Shown: positions 37,081 through 44,284 of the stretch, piece after piece | Layout of the letters: each line of letters opens with the position of its first letter | Numbering within the stretch: position 1 is the first letter of the stretch | Notes under the pieces: generated by a model | The model's input: only the letters and a program-made list of their open reading frames with translations | What the model was told of the DNA's origin: nothing | Database searches by the model: none | Origin: Microbulbifer hydrolyticus | Lineage (GTDB): Bacteria > Pseudomonadota > Gammaproteobacteria > Pseudomonadales > Cellvibrionaceae | Reading direction: 5' to 3' | NCBI RefSeq assembly: GCF_009931115.1 | Contig: NZ_CP047491.1 | Span: 1-64,000, forward strand | Length of the DNA stretch: 64,000 nt | Translations under genes and position numbers: made by a program

Positions 37081-40080
37081 ATGCCGCGCGCTTTATTCTT
37101 ATTTCTTGTTTTGATTATTTCAGCTCAGTATTCGTGGGCGGCCGACGGCCGCGCGGATTACGACCTGGACGACGACGGTCTGATCGAGATTGACGACTGG
37201 TCAGATCTGAATGAAATCCGCAACAATCTGGATGGCTCAAGCCTTTATGGAAGCAGTGCCGGCTGTCCGGCCGATGGCTGCATTGGCTTTGAGCTCACCA
37301 CCAGCCTGGATTTCGATACCAATGGGGATGGTGAACTGAATAGCAGTGATGCCTACTGGAACGAAGGTGAGGGTTGGGAACCGATTGGCATCCGCCCGGA
37401 TTTTGGATTCAGTGGCGTATTTCATGGAAACGGCCACCTTATCCTTAACTTGATGACTGCACGCCCCGAAGAGTCTTTCCAGGGGCTGTTTGGTTATACG
37501 GAAAACGCTGTCCTTAAAGAGCTTGGTTTATCCGGACCTCTAATGAAAATTGAGGGTGATGGTGCTGTGGGTGCTTTGGTAGGCTGGGCACAGGAAAGTC
37601 AAATTACCGCGACCTTTGTCAGCGGGATTATTGATGCCCAGGGGAGTGAAGTCGGTGGTTTGGTGGGTACCGGGTTTGGTTCTCCGATTGTCGCCAGTTA
37701 TGTCACGGGAATAGTCAGATCGGTAGGGGAATACCACATTGGCGGCTTGGTTGGGTACCAATTGGGTGCCGACGTCATCGCAAGCATGTCTACGGCGTAC
37801 GTGCAGAGCAGCCAAATCGGAGGCTTGGTTGGCTACGGAGTCGATGGCGATGAAGGCGAAGTCATCGCAAGCTATTGGGCCATGGATACCTCGAGAAAGC
37901 TTGGAAGTTACGGAGGTACCCTGTCTACTCTGGCTGAACTTCAATGTCCTACCAGCGCCGACAACACTACCTGTGCACGATACACCCTCTTTGAAGGATG
38001 GTCGAGCCATACCGATGCTCAGGGTAACCCTTACTGGGATTTTGGCACCGATAGTGAATTGCCAGGATTGCGTTTACAGGGTCGCGTGTACCGCGATGAG
38101 GATGGCGATGGTATAACGGGTGAATACGATGCTTTCCCCTCAGCATATGCCGCTAGCGTCGATAGTGATGGTGATGGTGCTCCCGATGCCTGGAAAATCG
38201 CTAGTGAGGGCTATTTACGTATAAGCAGTGGTTTAGTGCTGGATCAGTTTCCCGATAACGTTGCTGCTGCGATTGATACCGATCTCGATGGCCAGCCCGA
38301 CCAGTGGAACAGCGATTGCGATAGCGCTTGCCAGTCTTCATCGGGCCTGACATTGGATAGCGATAACGACAATGATGGTGTCGCCAACGACGTAGATGCC
38401 TTTCCAAAAAACCCTGCTGCCGCAACGGATTCCGATAACGACGGTTTACCGGATGCCTGGCTTGCCAACTGTGACAGTGCGTGCCAGGCCGGCTCGGGCC
38501 TCACGCTGGATACTTCCCTGAACGATACCGACAACGATGGTGTGGTGAATGACAGTGATGCGTTCGTCGACAACGCGGCGGCGGCCGTAGATGCCGATGG
38601 CGATGGTCTCCCCGATGCCTGGCTCGATGCCTGCGATAGCGCCTGCCAGTCTGCCTCGGACCTGACACTGGACCCGTCTCTTGACGACACCGACAACGAC
38701 AGTGTGGTGAACGATGAAGATGCATTTGTTAACAACAGTGCCGCTGCGGTGGACGCGGATGCCGATGGCCTCCCGGACGAATGGCTGGACACCTGCGATA
38801 GCGCCTGCCAGTCCAACTCTGGCCTGACCCTGGACACTTATCCCAACGATACCGACAACGATGGCGTAGCCAACAACGAGGACCCCTACCCGACGGATCC
38901 CGACCGCACGATTGACGAGGACGCCCCGGAAATGGTGCAGGTACCGCAGCCGATCAGCGTTGCCGCCACCGGTGAATCTACCCTCGTCACCCTGGATGTG
39001 ATGCACGCCCAGGCAATCGATAATTTCGATGACGAGCTGGATTTTGCGGTAGAGCTGGATGGCGTTGTACTGGTACGTAATGAAGAGCAGCAGGTGTCAC
39101 TGCCCAGCGGTGCCCTTACCTTGCAGTGGATTGCGGTAGACGACGCAGGCAACCGCTCCGAGCCCATGGCACAACGAGTCAATGTCTACCCGTTGGTGCG
39201 CTTTACCCGTGCAGAGTCTGTTACCGGTGAAGACCGCGTGCATTCGGTTGGCGTCAGTCTGTCGGGTCCCTCACCGGAATTTCCGGTCACGGTACTGGTT
39301 CACTGGAATGTGCCAGACAGTGATGCCACGGCCGCGGATTTTGTCACCGACGGTGAGAACGGAGTGGACCTGAACGCACTGACCGTCACCATAGACTCCG
39401 CCGATGTGCTGGATGATGCCGCTGTGTTGCTTCCCATCGCCGCGGATAACCTGGCCGAACCAGACGAGCGCTTCATCCTCGAACTGGCCTCTGCCGGTGC
39501 CGGTAGTGACGAGTTGTTTCCGATGTCCATTGACGAAGCGCACCAGCGCCACCAATTGATGATTACCGACAATAACGTGGCACCGGAGGTGAGTGTCAGT
39601 GCCACCCAGGCTGGTGAGACCGCTAGCGTGTTCGACGTTGGCGCGGGCGAAATCACGCTCAGCGCAGAAGTCACAGACGTAAACGGCGGCGATAGTCACA
39701 GCTACCAGTGGTATACGAGCGAGCTGCCGGTAACTCCGGGGAATCAGGCAAGCTTTACTTTCGACCCGCAATCGATGTCACCGGGTGAATACACCGTGAG
39801 CATTGTGGTTACCGATGACGGCAACCCCATGCTGTCTTCGGAAGAAACCAGCTACGTCTTTACGCTCGAGGAAGATACTTCTGACGGCGATGGCGATGGC
39901 GATGGCGATGGCGATGGCGATGGCGATGGCGATGGCGATGGCGATGGCGATGGCGATGGCCAAACGCCGGTTGATCCGGGTGGCAGCAGCTCCGGTGGCT
40001 CAAGTGGTGGCAGTGCAGGCGTCTGGCTGCTCTGCCTGCTGGCGCTCGGCGGCTTATGGCGCCGGAGAACTTCAGGTTAA
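37081..40080 (+). CDS. Large surface protein: GLUG repeats, thrombospondin type 3-like calcium repeats, GlyGly-CTERM sorting signal
   Basis: A 999-residue exported protein. The signal peptide is residues 1-20 (ending YSWA). Residues about 30-340 include GLUG-type repeats (GGLVGxxxx near 190-270). Residues about 345-620 carry acidic DxDxDGxxD calcium-binding motifs within four tandem copies of a 51-54-residue unit, each with the pair CDSACQ. These are followed by HYR/Calx-beta-like and PKD-like beta domains (about 620-930). The C-terminus has a (Asp-Gly)13 tract, then GGSSSGGSSGGS, one hydrophobic helix and GLWRRR, which matches the GlyGly-CTERM signal cleaved by rhombosortase after type II secretion. 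I chose the ATG at 37081 because it gives a clean signal peptide after GGAGAG. Adhesion or matrix function is inferred. Confidence 0.85.
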   Translation: MPRALFLFLVLIISAQYSWAADGRADYDLDDDGLIEIDDWSDLNEIRNNLDGSSLYGSSAGCPADGCIGFELTTSLDFDTNGDGELNSSDAYWNEGEGWEPIGIRPDFGFSGVFHGNGHLILNLMTARPEESFQGLFGYTENAVLKELGLSGPLMKIEGDGAVGALVGWAQESQITATFVSGIIDAQGSEVGGLVGTGFGSPIVASYVTGIVRSVGEYHIGGLVGYQLGADVIASMSTAYVQSSQIGGLVGYGVDGDEGEVIASYWAMDTSRKLGSYGGTLSTLAELQCPTSADNTTCARYTLFEGWSSHTDAQGNPYWDFGTDSELPGLRLQGRVYRDEDGDGITGEYDAFPSAYAASVDSDGDGAPDAWKIASEGYLRISSGLVLDQFPDNVAAAIDTDLDGQPDQWNSDCDSACQSSSGLTLDSDNDNDGVANDVDAFPKNPAAATDSDNDGLPDAWLANCDSACQAGSGLTLDTSLNDTDNDGVVNDSDAFVDNAAAAVDADGDGLPDAWLDACDSACQSASDLTLDPSLDDTDNDSVVNDEDAFVNNSAAAVDADADGLPDEWLDTCDSACQSNSGLTLDTYPNDTDNDGVANNEDPYPTDPDRTIDEDAPEMVQVPQPISVAATGESTLVTLDVMHAQAIDNFDDELDFAVELDGVVLVRNEEQQVSLPSGALTLQWIAVDDAGNRSEPMAQRVNVYPLVRFTRAESVTGEDRVHSVGVSLSGPSPEFPVTVLVHWNVPDSDATAADFVTDGENGVDLNALTVTIDSADVLDDAAVLLPIAADNLAEPDERFILELASAGAGSDELFPMSIDEAHQRHQLMITDNNVAPEVSVSATQAGETASVFDVGAGEITLSAEVTDVNGGDSHSYQWYTSELPVTPGNQASFTFDPQSMSPGEYTVSIVVTDDGNPMLSSEETSYVFTLEEDTSDGDGDGDGDGDGDGDGDGDGDGDGDGQTPVDPGGSSSGGSSGGSAGVWLLCLLALGGLWRRRTSG
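38268..38908 (+). repeat. Four tandem copies of a ~162-base in-frame repeat
   Basis: Four consecutive units of 51-54 codons, each running AAAxDxDxDGxPDxW - CDSACQ - GLTLD - DxDNDGVxNDxDxF. Units 2, 3 and 4 are 54 codons (162 bases, measured between matching codons at 38608 and 38770); unit 1 is 51. The paired cysteines per unit suggest a disulfide, and the aspartates bind calcium in thrombospondin type 3-like repeats. Confidence 0.8.
39883..39960 (+). repeat. GATGGC hexanucleotide minisatellite in the surface-protein gene
   Basis: Twelve perfect GATGGC units (39889-39960) preceded by one variant GACGGC (39883-39888), encoding Asp-Gly 13 times. Because the unit is six bases, slippage changes spacer length without shifting the frame. 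The tract sits between the last beta domain and the GlyGly-CTERM signal. Confidence 0.97.
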
Positions 40081-40100
40081 AAACGGTTTGTTTTAACGCA

Positions 40101-40133
40101 AAGCCGGTGGAAACCCCACCGGCTTTTTCTTTT
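40101..40133 (+). terminator. Rho-independent terminator after the surface-protein gene
   Basis: A 10-bp perfect stem (40101-40110 with 40116-40125), 5-base loop, then TTTCTTTT, 20 bases after the stop codon. Confidence 0.9.
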
Positions 40134-40230
40134 ATCGAACAAGCATGATCTCATGCCCCTCGACAGCTTCCGCCCGACGACTACTTTGTAGTAGGACAGT
40201 TACAAAACTCCTATTAGAGGTCGGGATACC

Positions 40231-41661
40231 TTGTTAGAACAGCTAGATGCCGTGTTTCTGGCGCGAGTGCAGTTTGCCTTTACTGTGTCGTTCCATTTTG
40301 TCTTCCCCGCGTTCTCCATCGGACTTGCCAGTTATCTGATGGTGCTCGAGGGTTTGTGGCTGAAAACCGGTCGTGGTATTTACGCCAACCTCTACCGCTA
40401 CTGGCTCAAGATCTTTGCCGTGGGTTTCGGCATGGGCGTGGTTTCCGGCGTGGTGCTGTCCTATCAGTTCGGCACCAACTGGTCGGCATTTTCCACCAAG
40501 GCGGGGCCGATTGTCGGGCCGCTTATGGGCTATGAGGTGATTACCGCATTCTTTCTCGAGGCGGGCTTCCTCGGCGTGATGCTGTTCGGTATCAGCAAGG
40601 TGGGCAAGCGCCTGCATTTTTTTGCCACCTGTATGGTGGCGCTGGGTACCTTTGTTTCCGCCTTCTGGATTCTGTCGGTGAACTCGTGGATGCAGACCCC
40701 GGCGGGCCACGAGATCAACGCACAGGGGCAGTTTATTGTCGGAAGCTCCTGGTGGGATGTAATTTTTAATCCCAGCTTCCCGTATCGCCTGGTGCACACG
40801 GTCACCGCGGCCTATCTGACCACCGCCTTTGCGGTGGGCGGGGTCGGTGCCTGGCATCTGCTCAGGGACCGCAACAACGTCGGCGCACGCAAGATGTTCT
40901 CCATGGCCATGTGGATGGCGGTGATTGTAACTCCCGTGCAGATCATTGCCGGCGACCTGCATGGGCTGAATACCCTGGAACACCAGCCGGTCAAGGTGTT
41001 GGCGATGGAGGGTGACTATGATCCCAGCCCCGATGGTGCAGAGCTGATCCTCTTCGGCCTGCCGGATGACGAGGCGGCGAAAGTCCACTACAAGGTCGCC
41101 ATCCCCAAGTTGGGGTCACTGGTGCTGAAGCACGACCCGAATGCGCCGCTACCCGGGCTCACCGATTACCCCCGTGAGGAGTGGCCGCCGGTAGCGGTGG
41201 TGTTCTGGTCCTTCCGCATCATGGTGGCAATCGGCTTTGCCATGCTGGCATTGGGTGTGTGGAGCCTGATCGCGCGACGTCGCCAGCGGTTGTTCGAGTC
41301 GCGACCGCTGCACCGCGCCGCGGTGCTGATGGGACCCGCCGGCTTTGTTGCGGTGATCGCTGGCTGGATTACCACCGAGGTCGGCCGCCAGCCGTACACG
41401 GTCTATGGATTGCTGAGAACCGCAGAATCCGCCTCGCCGCTGGATGCGCCCGCCGTGGCGACCTCGCTGATCGCATTTATTGTGGTCTACTCCGCTGTGT
41501 TCGGTATGGGTGTTTACTATCTACTGCGCATGATGGCGCAACCGCCACATCGCGGGGAGACCGAGCCACCCAATGTGCCCCTCCACGCGGCAGGTATTAC
41601 CCCCGCCTCCAGCATTGAGGCGGCCTGGTCGAAAGAGGGAGACACACATGGGAAGCATTGA
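40231..41661 (+). CDS. cioA: Cytochrome bd-type quinol oxidase subunit I, CIO type
   Basis: Haem-bearing subunit of a quinol:O2 oxidoreductase, 476 residues with about nine membrane helices. The N-terminal haem ligand region (VQFAFTVSFHFVFPAFSIG) and the second ligand block (QTPAGHEIN...) are present. The Q loop is short, and the oxygen-side motif reads GWITTEVGRQPYTVYGLLRT, with Tyr where E. coli CydA has Trp. Both features fit the cyanide-insensitive (CioA) branch rather than E. coli CydA. It starts with TTG at 40231 after TAGAGG, giving MLEQLDAVFLARVQFA. It overlaps cioB by 14 bases. Confidence 0.93.
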   Translation: MLEQLDAVFLARVQFAFTVSFHFVFPAFSIGLASYLMVLEGLWLKTGRGIYANLYRYWLKIFAVGFGMGVVSGVVLSYQFGTNWSAFSTKAGPIVGPLMGYEVITAFFLEAGFLGVMLFGISKVGKRLHFFATCMVALGTFVSAFWILSVNSWMQTPAGHEINAQGQFIVGSSWWDVIFNPSFPYRLVHTVTAAYLTTAFAVGGVGAWHLLRDRNNVGARKMFSMAMWMAVIVTPVQIIAGDLHGLNTLEHQPVKVLAMEGDYDPSPDGAELILFGLPDDEAAKVHYKVAIPKLGSLVLKHDPNAPLPGLTDYPREEWPPVAVVFWSFRIMVAIGFAMLALGVWSLIARRRQRLFESRPLHRAAVLMGPAGFVAVIAGWITTEVGRQPYTVYGLLRTAESASPLDAPAVATSLIAFIVVYSAVFGMGVYYLLRMMAQPPHRGETEPPNVPLHAAGITPASSIEAAWSKEGDTHGKH

Positions 41662-42652
41662 TCTGTCACTGGCGTGGGCCGCCATCATCTGTTTTGCAAT
41701 CTTCGCCTATGTGGTCATGGACGGCTTCGACCTGGGCGTGGGTATCCTTTCTCCGGTGCTGGAACCGGGCAAGGAGCGCGACCAGGCGATTAACTCCATT
41801 GCCCCTTTCTGGGATGGTAATGAGACCTGGCTGGTCATGGGCGGTGGCGGCCTGCTGGCGGTATTCCCCCTCGCCTATTCCATCATTCTACCGGCGACCT
41901 ACCCGCTGATGATTGCGATGCTGCTGGGCCTGGTATTCCGCGGCGCAGCATTCGAATTCCGCTGGCGGGACCCGGCGCATCAGCCGCTGTGGGATCTGGT
42001 GATTACCGTAGGATCCACCGTGGCCGCCCTCGCCCAGGGCATCACCATTGGCGCGATATTGCAGGGCATCGAAGTGGAGAACAACGCCTATGCCGGTGGC
42101 TGGCTGGACTGGTTGAGCCCGTTCAGCATTCTCACCGGCATTGCGGTGGTCATCGGCTATGCGCTGCTGGGCGCCACCTGGTTGATTCGCAAGACCGAGG
42201 GCGGTTGCCAGCGCCATGCGCATCGCCTGGCGTACTGGTTAGGTATCGCCACGGTGCTCGCGTTGGTTGCGGTGAGTGCCGCCACGCCATTTTTATACAC
42301 TGACTACTGGCACCGTTGGTTTGAAATGCCCCAGGTTCTGTGGACCGCCCAGGTCCCGCTAATGGTTGCCATCTGCACCGGCTTTTTTTTCTGGAGCCTG
42401 AAAAGGGGCCATGAGCTGCTGCCATTCTTGATGGCGCTGGCGCTATTCCTGTTGGGGTTTATCGGGCTTTGCATCAGCATCTATCCCAACATGGTTCCGC
42501 CGTCGATCTCACTCTGGGAGGCGGCGGCCCCGCGGGATAGTCAGTTGTTCCTACTGGTAGGAGCGGTATTTATTATCCCGGTTATTCTGGGCTACACCGG
42601 CTGGGCCTACTGGGTGTTCCGCGGCAAGGTCGGCACCGAGGGCTATCACTGA
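41648..42652 (+). CDS. cioB: Cytochrome bd-type quinol oxidase subunit II, CIO type
   Basis: Membrane subunit II of the bd oxidase, 334 residues, about eight helices. The family motif DGFDLGVGIL follows the first helix, then SIAPFWDGNETWLVMGGGGLLAVFP and FRGAAFEFRWRD, all diagnostic of CydB/CioB. The ATG at 41648 follows AGAGGGAG and lies inside the 3' end of cioA. The stop overlaps the start of the small downstream gene (TGATG). Confidence 0.95.
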   Translation: MGSIDLSLAWAAIICFAIFAYVVMDGFDLGVGILSPVLEPGKERDQAINSIAPFWDGNETWLVMGGGGLLAVFPLAYSIILPATYPLMIAMLLGLVFRGAAFEFRWRDPAHQPLWDLVITVGSTVAALAQGITIGAILQGIEVENNAYAGGWLDWLSPFSILTGIAVVIGYALLGATWLIRKTEGGCQRHAHRLAYWLGIATVLALVAVSAATPFLYTDYWHRWFEMPQVLWTAQVPLMVAICTGFFFWSLKRGHELLPFLMALALFLLGFIGLCISIYPNMVPPSISLWEAAAPRDSQLFLLVGAVFIIPVILGYTGWAYWVFRGKVGTEGYH

Positions 42653-42768
42653 TGAAAATAGAGGTGTCGGCGTGGAAGCGCCTTGGCTGGATGGTTGCGA
42701 TCTGGATGATGAGCGTTGCTGCGCTCGGCCTGGTTTCTCTGGTGTTGAAATGGTGGCTGAACGGCTAG
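42652..42768 (+). CDS. Small CIO-associated membrane protein (DUF2474-like, CydX analogue)
   Basis: A 38-residue single-helix protein, MKIEVSAWKRLGWMVAIW..., ending KWWLNG. It overlaps the cioB stop by 1 base (TGATG), so it is translationally coupled. The W-x-RLGW-x-V-x-x-W start followed by one hydrophobic helix fits the small DUF2474 proteins found after cioB genes, which resemble CydX/CydS in size and position and probably stabilise the oxidase. Confidence 0.8.
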   Translation: MKIEVSAWKRLGWMVAIWMMSVAALGLVSLVLKWWLNG

Positions 42769-42868
42769 CCACGCGGCATGGCCTCAATTTTTGTTGCGCG
42801 GCCACCTGGCGTGATGCTTACTGATTAAAGGACAGATATAGTGACATCAAAGGTAGTGAGTCATCGCG

Positions 42869-43108
42869 ATGCATCATGAGCAACCCAACAATCCACTGCA
42901 CGGCGTCAAGCTGGAGACCATTGTGGTGGAACTGGAGGAACACTACGGTTGGGACGGGCTCGCCGAGCGGGTGCCGGTCAACTGTTTCAGGAACGATCCC
43001 TCGGTGAAATCCAGTCTCAAATTTCTGCGCAGAACACCCTGGGCCCGGGAGAAGGTCGAGGCCTTATATGTTGCGACCTTTCGTAGTGACAACCCGTGGA
43101 AGACCTGA
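42869..43108 (+). CDS. VF530-family (DUF2132) DNA-binding-like protein
   Basis: A 79-residue soluble protein. The sequence [28 protein letters not shown], then [29 protein letters not shown], covers the whole VF530 domain, a helical fold with a SAP-like topology from Vibrio fischeri. The start at 42869 matches family N-termini. The biological role is unknown. It is a single gene ahead of the lipocalin on the same strand. Confidence 0.9.
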   Translation: MHHEQPNNPLHGVKLETIVVELEEHYGWDGLAERVPVNCFRNDPSVKSSLKFLRRTPWAREKVEALYVATFRSDNPWKT

Positions 43109-43121
43109 AACTGTGGTAGTG

Positions 43122-43661
43122 ATGACTGTAGCCAACCGAATTCATAAAGCCCTGCTGATCCTGCTCTTGGGTATTCTTTCTGCCTGTACCGGTATTCCGG
43201 AGGGCGTGGAGCCGATCGACGATTTCGAATTACAGCGCTACCTGGGCAAGTGGTATGAAATCGCACGCCTGGACCACCCCTTCGAGCGCGGCCTGAGTCG
43301 GGTGACGGCGGAATACACTTTGCTGGACGACGGTGGGGTCAAGGTGCTCAACCGGGGCCTTGATGCGAAAAAGGGTGAGTGGCAGGACGCCGAGGGCAAG
43401 GCTTATTTTGTCGGCGCGCCAAATATCGGACACCTGAAGGTGTCCTTTTTTGGGCCTTTTTACAGTTCTTACATCATCTTCGAACTCGCAGACGATTATG
43501 GCTATTCCATGGTGTCCGGCCCGGATCGCTCCTATCTGTGGTTGTTGTCGCGCACACCCACCGTGTCCGATCAGGTGAAACATCGCTTCCTGAAACGGGC
43601 CGCGCAGCTCGGGTTCGACACCGGCGCATTGATATTTGTGGCGCAGCAACCGAAAGGATAA
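43122..43661 (+). CDS. blc: Outer-membrane lipoprotein lipocalin Blc
   Basis: A 179-residue lipocalin. The lipoprotein signal ends LSAC (C19). The first lipocalin motif is GKWYEIARLDHPFERGL, followed by the family blocks AEYTLLDDGGVKVLNRG, LKVSFFGPFYSSYIIFEL, YLWLLSRTP. It probably binds lysophospholipid or fatty acids at the outer membrane. The ATG at 43122 gives the proper signal peptide; the frame extends upstream without a lipoprotein signal. It begins 13 bases after the VF530 gene. Confidence 0.92.
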   Translation: MTVANRIHKALLILLLGILSACTGIPEGVEPIDDFELQRYLGKWYEIARLDHPFERGLSRVTAEYTLLDDGGVKVLNRGLDAKKGEWQDAEGKAYFVGAPNIGHLKVSFFGPFYSSYIIFELADDYGYSMVSGPDRSYLWLLSRTPTVSDQVKHRFLKRAAQLGFDTGALIFVAQQPKG

Positions 43662-44284
43662 AACCAGTTCACGGTGAACGATCGCGCTGCCGGAACCACC
43701 ATCCAGGGGATAATCGCCGAGGGCTCGGCGGTGAACATCGGCGGTGAACAAAGGCTCCGCACCTTCGCCCTCTCAAAAGGGTAGTCACCGACGAACCCCA
43801 TGAGCCGAAATCTGACTTGAAAAACTGCTGGGCCATGTGCGAAAGCAACAGGTGAACCAGCCGGTCGCCTGTGGGCGGATGGGGTTCGGTGGGAAAACAG
43901 AATAAGCTGACATTCCGCCATTTTCAGCCAATAACTTTACCAAAATATCCCGGTATTGCTTTACATCTTGTATCGTCAGGGGCGGTTCGGTATAAGCGAA
44001 CTGTAATTCAAAGATAAACGGCTTTATGTTGTATAACCAAAGCATTATCGGCGACCCACTCTGCACCCGCGCCAGCGATTTTCACCTCAGCGAGTGGTTC
44101 GACAATTAGTTGACCGCTACCAGACCTGGTAGCGGGCAGCGCTTCCCTGCCTGAATTCTTTCCAGTTTTCTCTACCCGACACCGTCATCGGCTGCGTTAT
44201 TGCGGCTTTGCGTTGCTGTGGGGAAAACTCAGTCCTGTAAAACCAAAGACCTACAAAAACAACGACATACCCGAGGGTTAAGCT
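43662..44284. other. Intergenic region with gene-like fragments but no supported gene
   Basis: About 620 bases between the lipocalin and the TonB receptor. Immediately after the lipocalin stop and in the same frame lies a 36-codon stretch (GTG at 43674 to TAG at 43784) with high GC at third positions. On the other strand two overlapping frames (about 43571-43921 and 43785-44066) stay open without any recognised family. The pattern could be a decayed gene; the right part (after about 43920) is less GC-rich and should contain the receptor's promoter. None is called as a gene. Confidence 0.4.

Noticed and set aside
39778..39963. Minus-strand frame of repeating Ala-Ile
   Set aside because: It is the reverse reading of the GATGGC repeat inside the surface-protein gene, not a gene.
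43785..44066. 93-codon minus-strand frame between lipocalin and TonB receptor
   Set aside because: No recognised domain, ends in Ser/Arg-rich low-quality sequence, and overlaps another open minus-strand frame; kept only as part of the possible remnant.
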